Assembly (NCBI RefSeq): GCF_001278055.1
Contig: NZ_CP010802.1
Location: 868,001-932,000, forward strand
DNA from: Desulfuromonas soudanensis
Lineage (GTDB): Bacteria; Desulfobacterota; Desulfuromonadia; Desulfuromonadales; WTL
Length of the DNA stretch: 64,000 nucleotides
Direction: 5' to 3'
Under the pieces are notes generated by a model that saw only the letters and a list, made by a program, of their open reading frames with translations, was not told where the DNA came from and made no database searches. A program made the position numbers and the translations under genes. Positions within the stretch are counted from its first letter, which is position 1. Every line of letters starts with the position of its first letter. Positions 15,057-24,880 of this stretch are shown one piece after another.

Positions 15057-16684
15057 CGGTTGCCGGATGCGTCGTACTTGACGAGCACGGCATCCTCTCC
15101 TCCGGCCCAGGGATTGGCATCGAGGGCGCCACTGACCATTCCGGCGACGAAGGCGTTCTCCCCCCCATCCGTTTCCACCCCGTACCCCCGGTCGGCGCCG
15201 CCCGTGCCGATCTGCCGGGCCCAGCGGCGACTCCCCTCCCCATCGTAGCGGACGACAAAGAGATCCGAATTCCCGGCGCTGGCGTTGAGTTCCCCGAGAC
15301 TGCCGAAGGTATCCCCTGCCACAGAGATCTGGCCGTGGGGGTCGCAGGCCACACTCCGGGCGGCATCGGCGGAAACTGTCCCGAACTGACGGCTCCACAG
15401 CAGTCCGCCGCTTCCGTCGTACTTGAGGAGAAAGGCATCCTCCCCTCCCTGCCGAAGATTGCCGTCGAGGGCTCCTGAGGTGGCGCCGGCAACGTAGACG
15501 CTCCCGGCATGGTCCAGGGCCACGCCATAGGCGACATCGGAAGAGACGGTCCCGAGCTGCCGGGTCCACAGCCGGATTCCAGCACCGTCGTATTTGAGGA
15601 GAAAGAGGTCGTCGCTGCCGGCTCCGGCGTTGCCGTCGAGGCCCCCCTGGGTCGCCCCGACGGCATAGACGTTGCCGCTTCCGTCGGCGGCCACGCCGTA
15701 GGCCAGATCCGCGGAAAGAGTCCCTCCCTGGCGCAGCCACGCCTGGGTTCCGAGACTGTCATACTTGGCGACGAACAGATCCGTCCCCCCGACAAAGGGG
15801 TCGCTGCCGAGGACTCCGGAAGCTCCCCCCGCCACCAGAAGGTTGCCGAGACCGTCGACGGCCAGTCCGTAGGCGGCATCCTCTCCGGCGCTGCCGAACT
15901 GCCGGAGCCACTGCCGGGTTCCGCCGCCGTCGTACTTGGCGACAAAGATATCCGTCCCCCCCTGCGACGGGGAAGCGGTCAGCGCCCCGCCGGTCCCTCC
16001 GGCCAGATAGACGCTCCCCCCGCCGTCCACGGCCACGGCATAGCCGAAATCGTCGGCGACGGTCCCCAGTTGCCGTAGCCACTGCCGGGTTCCGGTCGCG
16101 TCGTACTTGGCCAGGAAGATATCCGCGCCGCCGTTCCCGGGGTCGGCGGTGAGGGCGCCACCGGTTTCGCCGACGAGATAGAGGTTGCCGACCCCATCCA
16201 TCGCCGTTCCCCGAACGGCATCAAAAGCGGCGGTGCCGAACTGGCGGGCTCCGGCACCCCAGGAAAGGGTCTCCGTAAAGAAGGTCCAGTCGTGGTCGGC
16301 CGCCAGCGTCCCCCCGTCCTGGGCGGCAATGGCCGTGGTCAGGGTGGCGCTGATTGTGGTGCCGGGAGGGAGCGGGTTCGAAGGGATAAAGGTCACCCGT
16401 GTTCCGAGGGGATCGAGGAGGACCTGTCCGGGGATTCCGACCCCCCCGGCGCGGACCACAAAGGTGCCGTTATGGACCGTCTGCGGATTGATCCTCCGAT
16501 CAAAAAACGCCTCGATCGCCACGGTCGCCGCCACCGGCGCCGATCCCTCCGCCGGACTGGTCGCCGTCACCACCGGGGGCGTGGGCACCACGTTCCCCGA
16601 CCCTCCGCCGCAGGCAGCCGTCAGCCCCGCCAGCAGGAGGCCGACGAGCACGACGGCCTTGGAGTCAATTGTCATTCTTGTCAT
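15050..16684 (-). CDS. Lipoprotein with Ig-like domain and seven SBBP beta-propeller repeats
   Basis: A 544-residue exported lipoprotein. The signal peptide ends in an LTAAC lipobox, followed by a Big_5-type Ig-like domain (PPVVTATSPAEGSAPV to WTFFTET). From about residue 145 there are seven repeats of about 57 residues, each like W.RQ.GT..D..YG.AVDG.GN.Y..G.T.G.L.....GG.D.FL.KYD. Seven repeats suit one complete seven-bladed propeller. Underlying DNA repeats have a 171-base period. A GAGGAAGG site precedes the ATG; an alternative Met lies three codons in. Probably outer-membrane or surface-exposed; ligand unknown. Confidence 0.85.
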   Translation of the reverse strand: MTRMTIDSKAVVLVGLLLAGLTAACGGGSGNVVPTPPVVTATSPAEGSAPVAATVAIEAFFDRRINPQTVHNGTFVVRAGGVGIPGQVLLDPLGTRVTFIPSNPLPPGTTISATLTTAIAAQDGGTLAADHDWTFFTETLSWGAGARQFGTAAFDAVRGTAMDGVGNLYLVGETGGALTADPGNGGADIFLAKYDATGTRQWLRQLGTVADDFGYAVAVDGGGSVYLAGGTGGALTASPSQGGTDIFVAKYDGGGTRQWLRQFGSAGEDAAYGLAVDGLGNLLVAGGASGVLGSDPFVGGTDLFVAKYDSLGTQAWLRQGGTLSADLAYGVAADGSGNVYAVGATQGGLDGNAGAGSDDLFLLKYDGAGIRLWTRQLGTVSSDVAYGVALDHAGSVYVAGATSGALDGNLRQGGEDAFLLKYDGSGGLLWSRQFGTVSADAARSVACDPHGQISVAGDTFGSLGELNASAGNSDLFVVRYDGEGSRRWARQIGTGGADRGYGVETDGGENAFVAGMVSGALDANPWAGGEDAVLVKYDASGNRQ

Positions 16685-16773
16685 GCCTTCCTCACTTTTT
16701 TCTCTGTCGGGAAAAAAAGAAACCCTACAGAACTTTTATCCCCTGAGAAAAAAAACGCAAGCATCCCAACAAA

Positions 16774-16800
16774 AACAGACGCCTCAGGGGCGTCTGTAAA
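16774..16800 (-). terminator. Intrinsic terminator after hsp20
   Basis: CAGACGCC (16776-16783) pairs with GGCGTCTG (16789-16796). Read on the minus strand it ends in a T run, so it serves the Hsp20 gene that stops at 16854. Confidence 0.75.
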
Positions 16801-16853
16801 AACCGACTGCGACAAGACGGGTCCGGTCGTCTTTGGTTTGTTAATCTAAGCAT

Positions 16854-17336
16854 TTAGTGAATCTTCTTCGTTCCTTCCTCGGCCCCCTCGATGAGAACCT
16901 TGCGGCCGCCGAGGGTTTTGGCCATCGGCATGGTGATTTCGAGGACTCCGTTCTTGTAGGTCGCACGGATCTTCTCCGTATCGACCCCGTCAGGCAGAGT
17001 CAGCCGCCGCAGGAAGGAGCCGCTCTGCAATTCGCGGAGCAGATATTCCTCTTTTTTCGTTTCCTTGCTGATCTTGCGCTCGCCGCGGAGCGTCAGCACT
17101 CTCCCCTCGACGTTGATGTCCAGATCCTTCTTCTCGACACCGGGAATCTCGGCTTCGACGTAAAAGGTCTGGTCCTTGGTAAAACAGTTGACCTGCGGCG
17201 CCATCAGGAGCTCCCCTTCTGTCGCCGGCTCAAGGGCCGTTCCGAAGGTACGGCGGAACAGCTCATCCATTTCCCTGTGCAGGGTTCCAAGCGGGCTGCC
17301 CAGATCCCTGAGAGGATCCCAGCGTATCGGTAGCAT
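16854..17336 (-). CDS. Hsp20/alpha-crystallin family small heat-shock protein
   Basis: A 160-residue holdase chaperone that binds unfolding proteins without ATP. The N-terminal arm MLPIRWDPLRDLGSPL is followed by an alpha-crystallin domain (about residues 45-140: FYVEAEIPGVEKKDLDIN, LTLRGERK, SFLRRLTLPDGVD, ATYKNGVLEITMP). A short C-terminal tail follows. The length is normal for bacterial Hsp20. The start at 17334-17336 has an almost perfect AAGGAGGTGA site; an extension to 17399 would skip it. No clear heat-shock promoter was found upstream. Confidence 0.95.
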   Translation of the reverse strand: MLPIRWDPLRDLGSPLGTLHREMDELFRRTFGTALEPATEGELLMAPQVNCFTKDQTFYVEAEIPGVEKKDLDINVEGRVLTLRGERKISKETKKEEYLLRELQSGSFLRRLTLPDGVDTEKIRATYKNGVLEITMPMAKTLGGRKVLIEGAEEGTKKIH

Positions 17337-17399
17337 AAACGTCACCTCCTTGGGTTTTCGGACCCGTCTTTCGCCAAACAACTTTACTCTGCAATTCAA

Positions 17400-17933
17400 T
17401 TATTTACACCCTAACCCGGCCATGTCAAGACCCTCTCCGGCGCTGGAATCGGCGGGCTGAAGGTGCCGTTTCCATGTCCGGGCAAAGGAGCGGATCGGCT
17501 CGAAAGGATTCTCCTCGGCGAGGCCATAGCTGACCCCGCCGATATGGATCGTGAGTACTTCGCCGCTCACCATCCCCAGCCGGTCGTCCCCGTCGAAGGA
17601 GGCATTGCGACACTCGATGCGCACCGGACAGGCGGCCGGGGGGAACTTCGCCCCCCTTTCGACGCCGAGTCCCCCCTTCTCCGAGGCGTTAGGATCCGCA
17701 GGGTCGGAAAAAGGGGCGAGATGGATCTCGAAGGAACTGCCGGGACAGAGCTCTCCCTCCCCGTATTGCCGGCTTTGCAGCCGAAAGGAGATCAATGGCG
17801 GCAGGGAACAGACGATGCCGAGCCAGCCGACCGGCGACACCCCCCAGTCGCCGTCGGGGGTGGTATAGGTCATCCAGGCGCCCCCGGTATGGAGGCGCTC
17901 CCTGTCGAGCTTCCTGAGACATTCGACCATCAT
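17400..17933 (-). CDS. Flavin-reductase-like (FMN-binding split barrel) protein, tentative
   Basis: A 177-residue protein. The segment GGAWMTYTTPDGDWGVSPVGWLGIVCSLPPLISF recalls the first strands of flavin reductase-like FMN-binding domains, and a C-terminal part (GEVLTIHIGGVSYGLAEENP) also fits; I cite these as resemblances only. The start is placed at the tandem ATG at 17928-17933 behind a GGGAG site. The stop lies 63 bases before the hsp20 start and the genes are co-oriented, so they may be co-transcribed. If the family guess is wrong it remains a hypothetical conserved protein. Confidence 0.6.
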   Translation of the reverse strand: MMVECLRKLDRERLHTGGAWMTYTTPDGDWGVSPVGWLGIVCSLPPLISFRLQSRQYGEGELCPGSSFEIHLAPFSDPADPNASEKGGLGVERGAKFPPAACPVRIECRNASFDGDDRLGMVSGEVLTIHIGGVSYGLAEENPFEPIRSFARTWKRHLQPADSSAGEGLDMAGLGCK

Positions 17934-18013
17934 CAGACTCCCGGCTTGGCAAAGATTGGGATCTAAGTAAAGCAGAAAAAGACCCATTCTCAAGGGGAGG
18001 GATGAATTAATTC

Positions 18014-18042
18014 TTGACAGAATTGATGGACTTTATTAATAC
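18014..18042 (+). promoter_or_regulatory. Promoter for the Rrf2-cysK operon
   Basis: TTGACA at 18014-18019 is a perfect -35 box, with a TAATAC -10 candidate at 18037-18042 after 17 bases. The short leader to the Rrf2 gene is AT-rich and could hold its autoregulatory operator. Confidence 0.55.
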
Positions 18043-18075
18043 TTTAACAACAACAGCTTGGAGGATAATACCAAC

Positions 18076-18543
18076 ATGAAACTCTCGACAAAGAGTCGCT
18101 ACGGCCTGCGGGCCCTCTTCGACATGGCCTATCACTCGGGAAACCTGCCGGTGCAGATCAAGGACATCTCCCGTCGCCAGGCCATCTCCCCCCGCTACCT
18201 CGAACAGATCTTCCAGGACCTGAAAAAGGGGGGATTGCTCAAAAGCAAGCGCGGCCCCCAGGGGGGGTACTCCCTGTCCCGAAAAGCCGAGGAGATCACC
18301 GTCCGGGAGATCATCCTCGCCGCCGAAGGGGAGATGGCCCTGGTCGACTGCGCCAGTGAAAGCAAGAAGGACAAAAAATCCTGCGAGTTCGACTCCCACT
18401 GCGTCACTCAGCGGGTCTGGAGCGAGGCGAGCCGGCGACTCAACGACTACTTCGACTCGGTCACCCTCCAGGATCTCTGCGAAGAGGGGAAAAAACTCGG
18501 GCTGGAGAAGGAACTCGACCACCGATTCATGTACTTCATCTGA
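18076..18543 (+). CDS. Rrf2-family transcriptional regulator (IscR/CymR-like)
   Basis: A 155-residue winged-helix regulator. The DNA-binding half starts [18 protein letters not shown] and contains [19 protein letters not shown] and the wing [11 protein letters not shown]92, C103 and C109 sit where IscR binds a [2Fe-2S] cluster (IscR spacing is C-x5-C-x5-C; here the first gap is longer), so cluster sensing is plausible. It is directly followed by cysK, the arrangement of CymR-type cysteine regulators. The product probably controls cysteine synthesis and itself. The start is ATG 18076 with GGAGG about 11 bases upstream; an in-frame TTG at 18058 is rejected. Confidence 0.9.
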   Translation: MKLSTKSRYGLRALFDMAYHSGNLPVQIKDISRRQAISPRYLEQIFQDLKKGGLLKSKRGPQGGYSLSRKAEEITVREIILAAEGEMALVDCASESKKDKKSCEFDSHCVTQRVWSEASRRLNDYFDSVTLQDLCEEGKKLGLEKELDHRFMYFI

Positions 18544-18583
18544 CGACCGGGCCCCCCGGCAAACATTCCACAGGAGGACGTTC

Positions 18584-19504
<921 letters not shown>

Positions 19505-19592
19505 GGTCGCAGCGCCGCCTGCAGGAAGGTAAAGTATTCGGCCGTCGTCCCGTTCCCTCCAACCCGACCTGGCCAGCAAGGACACCCGCCCC

Positions 19593-20402
19593 ATGACCGT
19601 CGCCCGCAAATACGAACGGCTGCAGACCCTCCTGAAGGAGATGGAGTCGGCGGTGATCGCCTTCTCCGGCGGCGTCGACTCCACCTTTCTGCTGCGGGTC
19701 GCCGTGAACGTCCTCGGTCCGGAGAAGGTGGTGGCCCTCACCGCCACCTCGCCGACCTATCCCGAGCATGAGTTCGAGGAAAGCCGCGCCCTGGCCGCCG
19801 CCTTCGGCGTGCGTCAGGTGGTGATCGAGAGCAACGAACTGGACATCCCCGGCTTCGCCCGGAACGACCGCCGCCGCTGCTACCACTGCAAGAAGGAACT
19901 CTTCACCCTCTGTCGCGACAAGGCCCGGGAGCTCGGCTACAGGGCGATTCTCGACGGCTCCAACCTGGACGATCTCAAGGACTTTCGACCGGGACGGGAG
20001 GCCGCCGAAGAACTGGAGGTCCGTTCGCCGCTGCTGGAAGCCGGGCTCACCAAGGAGGAAATCCGCCAGCTTTCCCGGGAGCTGAACCTGCCGACCTGGG
20101 ACAAGCAACCCTTTGCCTGCCTCTCCTCCCGCTTCCCCTACGGCACCGAGATCACCCCGGAGCGCCTGGTGCAGGTGGGGCGCTGCGAAACCTTTCTGCG
20201 CCGGCACCGCTTTCACAACTACCGGGTGCGCTACCATGGGGAAACGGCCCGCATCGAGCTGGCTCCCGGCGAGATCCCCCGCCTCCTCGACGACACCCTG
20301 CGCCTCGCCCTGGTAGAGGAATTCAAGGGGGCCGGCTTCACCTACGTCGCTCTCGACCTCGAGGGATACCGCACCGGCAGCATGAACGAAGTCACCCCCT
20401 GA
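19593..20402 (+). CDS. larE: ATP-dependent sacrificial sulfur transferase LarE
   Basis: A 269-residue PP-loop enzyme. The N-terminal SGGVDSTF motif (25-32) binds ATP. C176 in KQPFACLSSR lies exactly where the sacrificial cysteine of Lactobacillus LarE gives up its sulfur. LarE makes the pincer nickel cofactor precursor used by lactate racemase and relatives. No larB, larC or lactate-racemase gene is in the window. A CxxC-like pair in RRCYHCKKE is also present. It follows cysK by 88 bases on the same strand, which could link sulfur supply to cofactor synthesis. Confidence 0.9.
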   Translation: MTVARKYERLQTLLKEMESAVIAFSGGVDSTFLLRVAVNVLGPEKVVALTATSPTYPEHEFEESRALAAAFGVRQVVIESNELDIPGFARNDRRRCYHCKKELFTLCRDKARELGYRAILDGSNLDDLKDFRPGREAAEELEVRSPLLEAGLTKEEIRQLSRELNLPTWDKQPFACLSSRFPYGTEITPERLVQVGRCETFLRRHRFHNYRVRYHGETARIELAPGEIPRLLDDTLRLALVEEFKGAGFTYVALDLEGYRTGSMNEVTP

Positions 20403-20460
20403 CCCTCATCTCACGCGTTCGCCTTCCATCGAATCCGGGGTCGCCCCTCAAGGAGGTCGC

Positions 20461-20886
20461 ATGTCCCGAAACAGCGTCATGATGGCTGTCTGCTTCTGTG
20501 CCGGCATGATCGGCGCCCTGGCCAACAGCCTTGCTCTCTGGCTTGCCGGCGACCTGGGGATCACCGCCCTGGCGGGGGTCGCCCTGGCGCCGGATCTGAC
20601 GCCGGCCTGGCTCTATCCGCGCCTCGTCTGGGGCGGGCTCTGGGGGCTTCTCTACTTCCTCACCGTCGGAGGGCGCAACGCCCGCTGTCACTGGGTGCGC
20701 AAGGGGCTGTGGATCAGCCTCCTCCCCACCCTGGTCCAGCTTCTTCTCGTCTTTCCCCGTCAGACCCCTTACGGCCTCCTCGGCCTTGGCCTCGGCGCCC
20801 TGACTCCTCTCTTCGTTTTCCTCTTCAACTGCGTCTGGGGCTTCTTCACCGGCCTCTTCGCCCGTCTCCTCTGGGGTCGGGGTTGA
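20461..20886 (+). CDS. Small integral membrane protein, unknown function
   Basis: A 141-residue protein with about four hydrophobic helices (AVCFCAGMIGALANSLALWL, LVWGGLWGLLYFL, LWISLLPTLVQLLLVF, LTPLFVFLFNCVWGFFTGLF). No catalytic motif is recognised. An AAGGAGGTCGC site precedes the ATG. Its stop codon overlaps the TTG start of the nuclease gene, so the two are probably translated together. Confidence 0.7.
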   Translation: MSRNSVMMAVCFCAGMIGALANSLALWLAGDLGITALAGVALAPDLTPAWLYPRLVWGGLWGLLYFLTVGGRNARCHWVRKGLWISLLPTLVQLLLVFPRQTPYGLLGLGLGALTPLFVFLFNCVWGFFTGLFARLLWGRG

Positions 20887-21383
20887 AAGCCGCCCTCCTT
20901 CGCTTTTTTCTCGCCGTCGCCCTCCTCTTCCCCTTCGTTCCAGGCGTATTGGCCCAGGAAACATCCGGCAAGGTCCTTTGGGCCTACGACGGCGATACCA
21001 TCAAGGTCGCCGGAATCGGCAAGGTGCGCCTGCTCGGCATCGACGCCCCCGAGCGGGAGGATTCGGAGCGGGATCGCTACCTGCAGCAGCAGGGGGTATC
21101 CACCGCGGCCCTGCGCCGGATCTCCGCCGAGGCCCTGCGTTTCACCATCGCCGCCGCCAAGGGGAAGACCGTAGCCCTGGAATTCGATAGGGAGAGGACG
21201 GACCGCCACGGCCGCACCCTCGCCTACGTCATCCTCCCCGACGGACGCACTCTCAATTCCCTCCTTCTCGAGGAGGGACTGTCGGTGGTCTACCGCCGCT
21301 TCGACTTCGCCCGCAAAAAAGAGTTCCTCGCCGCCGAAGCGACAGCCCGCGGGGCCGGCCGGGGGCTCTGGGGCAACAGGTAA
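20883..21383 (+). CDS. Thermonuclease (SNase) family protein, exported
   Basis: A 166-residue protein with a signal peptide (LRFFLAVALLFPFVPGVLA) and a staphylococcal nuclease domain. The expected active-site elements are present: YDGDTIKV, VRLLGIDAPE with Arg and Glu, and RTDRHGRTLAY with the second Arg. Predicted to be a Ca-dependent periplasmic or secreted nuclease. The start is inferred as TTG at 20883, overlapping the stop of the membrane-protein gene. No upstream ATG gives an exported product, and the frame further upstream encodes low-complexity shadow sequence. Confidence 0.85.
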   Translation: MKAALLRFFLAVALLFPFVPGVLAQETSGKVLWAYDGDTIKVAGIGKVRLLGIDAPEREDSERDRYLQQQGVSTAALRRISAEALRFTIAAAKGKTVALEFDRERTDRHGRTLAYVILPDGRTLNSLLLEEGLSVVYRRFDFARKKEFLAAEATARGAGRGLWGNR

Positions 21384-21403
21384 TCGCAAACGTTTTTTCT
21401 TTT

Positions 21404-21426
21404 CTGGGGTATGCACTTAACTCCAC
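21404..21426 (+). repeat. Right copy of the 23-bp imperfect island-border repeat
   Basis: CTGGGGTATGCACTTAACTCCAC is 20/23 identical to 3471-3493 and begins 20 bases after the nuclease stop codon. Downstream sequence turns AT-rich, as expected of acquired DNA. After re-inverting 12443-22018 this copy would face the left one across an island of about 8.2 kb (without the IS copies). Confidence 0.5.
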
Positions 21427-21577
21427 GTCAGGCTAAAATATTTCGATGTTAAGGTAGACGGATAGCTCGTGCGTGCCTCAGAAATTAGGGTATTTAATAC
21501 AAATTTAGCCCTCTTTTAAATTGGCGAGATCTTGAAATGGCTTCCGATTTGTTCACCAAGAAAAAAATTGTCTCAGT

Positions 21578-22018
21578 ATGATCGTCAAGTTAAAGAAATG
21601 GGCTGAATTTTTGCACACCTTCCACTTGGTCATTTTTAAAACAATTGCTGCTATGTTTTCAGACAAAATTGATGAGGCGATGTTATGCGGTATGGATGAT
21701 ATTCCTCCAATCCAAGGTGGGGTAGGCTCTGAGCATCGCAACAATTTCGCTAACCATTTACGTTCGATTCATGAAAAAAAGGAGATCTTGAAAAGGGAAA
21801 GTGGGAAGATTGGATGCATGCATTATCCATGGCTGACATCACAGAACCTTTATATATAGTGATGAGTAAGCATAAAATCCCGAATTCTGATATTGAATCA
21901 TGGGGGAAAAGTGACATTAAGTCATTTATGGACTCTATACCTACTCGCAAACTAGACATTCATCTCCACAAGCAGGTGCTCAAGAATCCTCAGTATAAGC
22001 CCAAGCATAGTGATCTAG
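21578..22018 (+). pseudogene. N-terminal piece of an IS-split, frameshifted cassette gene
   Basis: AT-rich coding remnant. Frame one begins at ATG 21578 (MIVKLKKWAEFLH) and stays open to 21859. The protein-like sequence from 21790 on (KWEDWMHALSMADITEPLYI) is in another frame and runs to the CTAG at 22015-22018. One extra A in the seven-A run at 21774-21780 would join them. With the C-terminal piece at 11091-10963 and that one base, the gene is 567 bases, encoding 188 residues. Function unknown. The frameshift could be a true mutation, a slippage site or a sequencing error. Confidence 0.65.
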
Positions 22019-23369
22019 CAGGTCGTTGAAAAACCAACTGGGAGGCGACCTGTTCCCTCCCGAAATCATTTTTTTGATCTTTGACAATCTGTGTTTCGTT
22101 GGTTTCTTGCCAATTCTCCTTGTTTAGTGGCCCGTTAAGGCCGTTTTTCTGCCATCAATCGGCAGTCTTTGCCCTTTTTGCCTATGTTGACCAAATCAAG
22201 TTACGCATTCGGGTCAAATTATAAGCGCTCATGGCGAATTCGAATATCCAACCGACCAGGTCAAGCCCTCGATGTCGCGTCTTGCGCAGACAGCCGACAG
22301 TTTTGAGCCAGCCGAAGATTTCTTCAACCCGCTTGCGGATTCTCTGGCTGACCCGGTAGCCTTCATGACGGGTGGTTCGTTCATCAATCGCAGTGCCCTT
22401 GTCTTTCCGAGCCACATGCGGCGTTGCCAACCGTTCCCGTAAACCATCGACGAAGACCGGAACATCGTAGCCCTTGTCTGCGCCGACCGTGACCCGATTT
22501 GTGCCCGGCAGATTTTCAACCATCTCCAGGGCGGCATCCCATTCGGCGGTGCCATTGGCCAGAGTCAGGCGGCTGTCGACCACCATGCCGTTGCGGTTTT
22601 CCATCAGGGCATGACCCATGTAGCAGAGTTTCGATTCCTTTCCTTTGCCCTTTTTGAGGAGTCGGGCATCCGGATCGGTGATCGACTGATGCGTGTCGTT
22701 CTTGCGCTTTTGTCCTTTGAAATCAACATCAGGGTTGCGGCCGCCCGTTGCTGGCGGGTCTTGATCCTGATCATCCTTGGGGCGGAAACTTTTCATCGAG
22801 GCCCAGGCTTCGATCAGGGTTCCATCTACGGTAAAGTGGTCTTTCGACATCAGTCCGGCCCGCTCGGCAAGTCCCTTGGTCGCCTGGAAAAACGCCGTCG
22901 CAACCTCGAATTGCATCAGGCGCTCCCGGTTCTTGGAGAAGGTGGAATGATTCCAGACCTTGTCGTCCATGGACAGCCCGACGAACCAACGAAACAACAG
23001 GTTGTAATCCAGTTGCTCAACCAGCATCCGCTCGCTACGAATGGAGTAGAGCACTTGCAGTAAAGAGGCTCGCAAGAGCTGCTCCGGCGGAATTGACGGC
23101 CGGCCGGTATGCGAATACATCTCCCGAAACAAGGGAGCCAGATCATTGAAGGCGCTGTCGACCATGATCCGAATCGGACGCAAGGGGTGATCCTTGGGAA
23201 CCCGAGCTTCCGGTGAAACATAACTGAACATGGCCTGTTGATTCTGGTCTTCTCCGCGCATAACGTTTTCTCCTGCAATATCAGACGTTTATGCGCAAAA
23301 TTATAACAAAATCAAGATATGAAGGCCAGCAAAATCAAGGGCTTGGGCAAATAGTTTTTCAACAGCCTG
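22019..23369 (-). mobile_element. IS5-like insertion sequence, copy 2
   Basis: A 1351-bp inverted copy of the element at 11092-12442, again flanked on both sides by CTAG (22015-22018 and 23370-23373). Terminal repeats are the same as in copy 1. Confidence 0.92.
22182..23261 (-). CDS. IS5-family DDE transposase, copy 2
   Basis: A 359-residue protein identical to that of copy 1, with D146, D262 and the E313/E314 region intact. The upstream AGGAG site is also the same. The two identical inverted genes give ample homology for the inversion inferred for the segment between them. Confidence 0.95.
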   Translation of the reverse strand: MRGEDQNQQAMFSYVSPEARVPKDHPLRPIRIMVDSAFNDLAPLFREMYSHTGRPSIPPEQLLRASLLQVLYSIRSERMLVEQLDYNLLFRWFVGLSMDDKVWNHSTFSKNRERLMQFEVATAFFQATKGLAERAGLMSKDHFTVDGTLIEAWASMKSFRPKDDQDQDPPATGGRNPDVDFKGQKRKNDTHQSITDPDARLLKKGKGKESKLCYMGHALMENRNGMVVDSRLTLANGTAEWDAALEMVENLPGTNRVTVGADKGYDVPVFVDGLRERLATPHVARKDKGTAIDERTTRHEGYRVSQRIRKRVEEIFGWLKTVGCLRKTRHRGLDLVGWIFEFAMSAYNLTRMRNLIWST

Positions 23370-24239
23370 CTAGTCGTTTACCACGATGAAAATGGCAATG
23401 GCCGCCTGGACGAGAACTTCATAGGCATCCCGAGTGAGCCCCTTGGTTTTTCAAATCGCTACTGGCCACAGGGGCCGCCCACATTCACCAACGCCGCGTT
23501 CAAGCTCGAAGCGGGCGAAGCTAAAACGATCGATGTCAAACTGCAGTCTGTATTTGGAAGCTCAGGCATCCTTAGCTTGGGAGCAGGTGTTATCTCAAAC
23601 ACGAGTCCATACCGTGAGGCCAAAAGCTGGAATGTTCAGCCCGTTCCGGCGATCAGTTATATCGGTGACCGAATACAGGTTTTTGGTTTGACTGTTAATT
23701 GTGGACTTCTGGAGTGGAGTGATTTCGCGCTGGCAGCGACTGCAAGTTACCGATTCGGGGTCTATCGCGAGGAAGACAGCTCCTACCTCCAGGGTATGGG
23801 AAACCGAAAGGACACCGTTTTGGGAGGGCTGGCATTGCAGTATGAATTGCCCGAGGGGTTCAACCTTTCTGCCGGTTACGAGCATGATATCCTTGGCCGA
23901 ACTGGCGGGGGAATAGGTCGTTTAGGTTTGAAAAAGGCCTTTCAGCTAAACTTGCTGACGATTTCACCGAAAATTTCAATGAACTGGCTTACCGATGAAC
24001 TGGCCGATTACGAATACGGAGTGTCTGCGGTTCAAATCCGTGCGGACCGCCCTGCTTATCATCCCGGTGATGCAGTGAATCTCGAATTAGGAGTTACCCT
24101 GTTTCGCGAACTTTATAAGAATTGGCAAATCATTCTTGGTAGCAGTATTGTTTTCTTACCCTCGAATCTAAAGGACAGTCCGATTGTTGATCAGTCGCAA
24201 GTCATCAATTTATTCACAGCCGTCACCCGAAGGTTCTGA
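23370..24239 (+). pseudogene. C-terminal piece of the split DUF2141-MipA/OmpV fusion gene
   Basis: From the CTAG at the IS end an uninterrupted frame encodes the second half of a DUF2141 domain (VVYHDENGNGRLDENFIG, LGFSNRYWPQGPPTF). It then runs straight into a MipA/OmpV-type outer-membrane barrel (ISNTSPYREAKSW, YEHDILGRTGGG, ending AVTRRF). The barrel alone is open from an internal ATG at 23577, but there is no ribosome-binding site and the first strands would be lost. Rejoined with 12746-12443 it makes a 389-residue exported protein. MipA relatives scaffold murein enzymes or act as porins; this one is broken. Confidence 0.75.
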
Positions 24240-24880
24240 AGATCTGTGCCCATATAAATCGGCCTACTATGAAGTTCAACGAATATAACGGCAAGACCAT
24301 TGCTGGACAAACCGAATGGGCGGACCGGCAGTGGCGGAGGCTTCCCCTTCGAATTGTTGGTCAAAGGGTGGTATAATGAAGGTGCGGGAGGAGAGAGTTC
24401 TTTGACAGGAAAGGGAGTGTGGGTTCGCCAAGGGATGCGCCTGCCGGAAGACAACAAACACCGGATTCCGTGAAGAGGGCCTCCGGAGAAAGGCGGCCGT
24501 GAGCCGCCGCGACTCTACATTCCTGAAATATTCGAGATGCCGGTTTGCCCCGGCCTCACGACGGAAGCCGTATCATCCCATCCGCTTGGGGCGTATCACC
24601 CCCGCAAAGTGAGCCGGCGCCGAGGGTTTTACGGTCGTTTCGGTCCTGCAAGGAGCGACACGGCTGGTTCCGGAGGCGCCAGGGTCGACGGATTGGAGTA
24701 AAGCGGGCCGTGGTCACATCGGCATCTCTGTCAAAAGGAGCGCCCCGGAGTTCTACTCCGGGGCGCTCCTTTTTTTTTTACGAAAAAATGCCCCGGCGGG
24801 TGCCGGGGCCACTGGAGAGAGCTCGTCGATCGTTGAAGGACCTTTCGGGACTATCCCCTGGGGTCGAAGGGTGTGGTCCG
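24240..24880. other. Non-coding stretch between the OmpV-like remnant and the SulP gene
   Basis: No convincing gene on either strand. The right part ends in a very strong plus-strand terminator (24737-24779) with no gene just upstream. The GC-rich sequence from about 24480 to 24730 could therefore be a small RNA or an untranslated tail. I compared it by eye with common riboswitch cores and 6S/SRP signatures and found no match. Confidence 0.4.
24737..24779 (+). terminator. Strong intrinsic terminator
   Basis: Arms GGAGCGCCCCGGAG and CTCCGGGGCGCTCC enclose a five-base loop and are followed by ten T residues. It reads on the plus strand and faces the convergent SulP gene. Confidence 0.9.

Noticed and set aside
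21404-21454. The right border region as an attC site
   Set aside because: ACTTAAC and GTTAAGG are 41 bases apart, too short for attC, and the second core violates the final pyrimidine.
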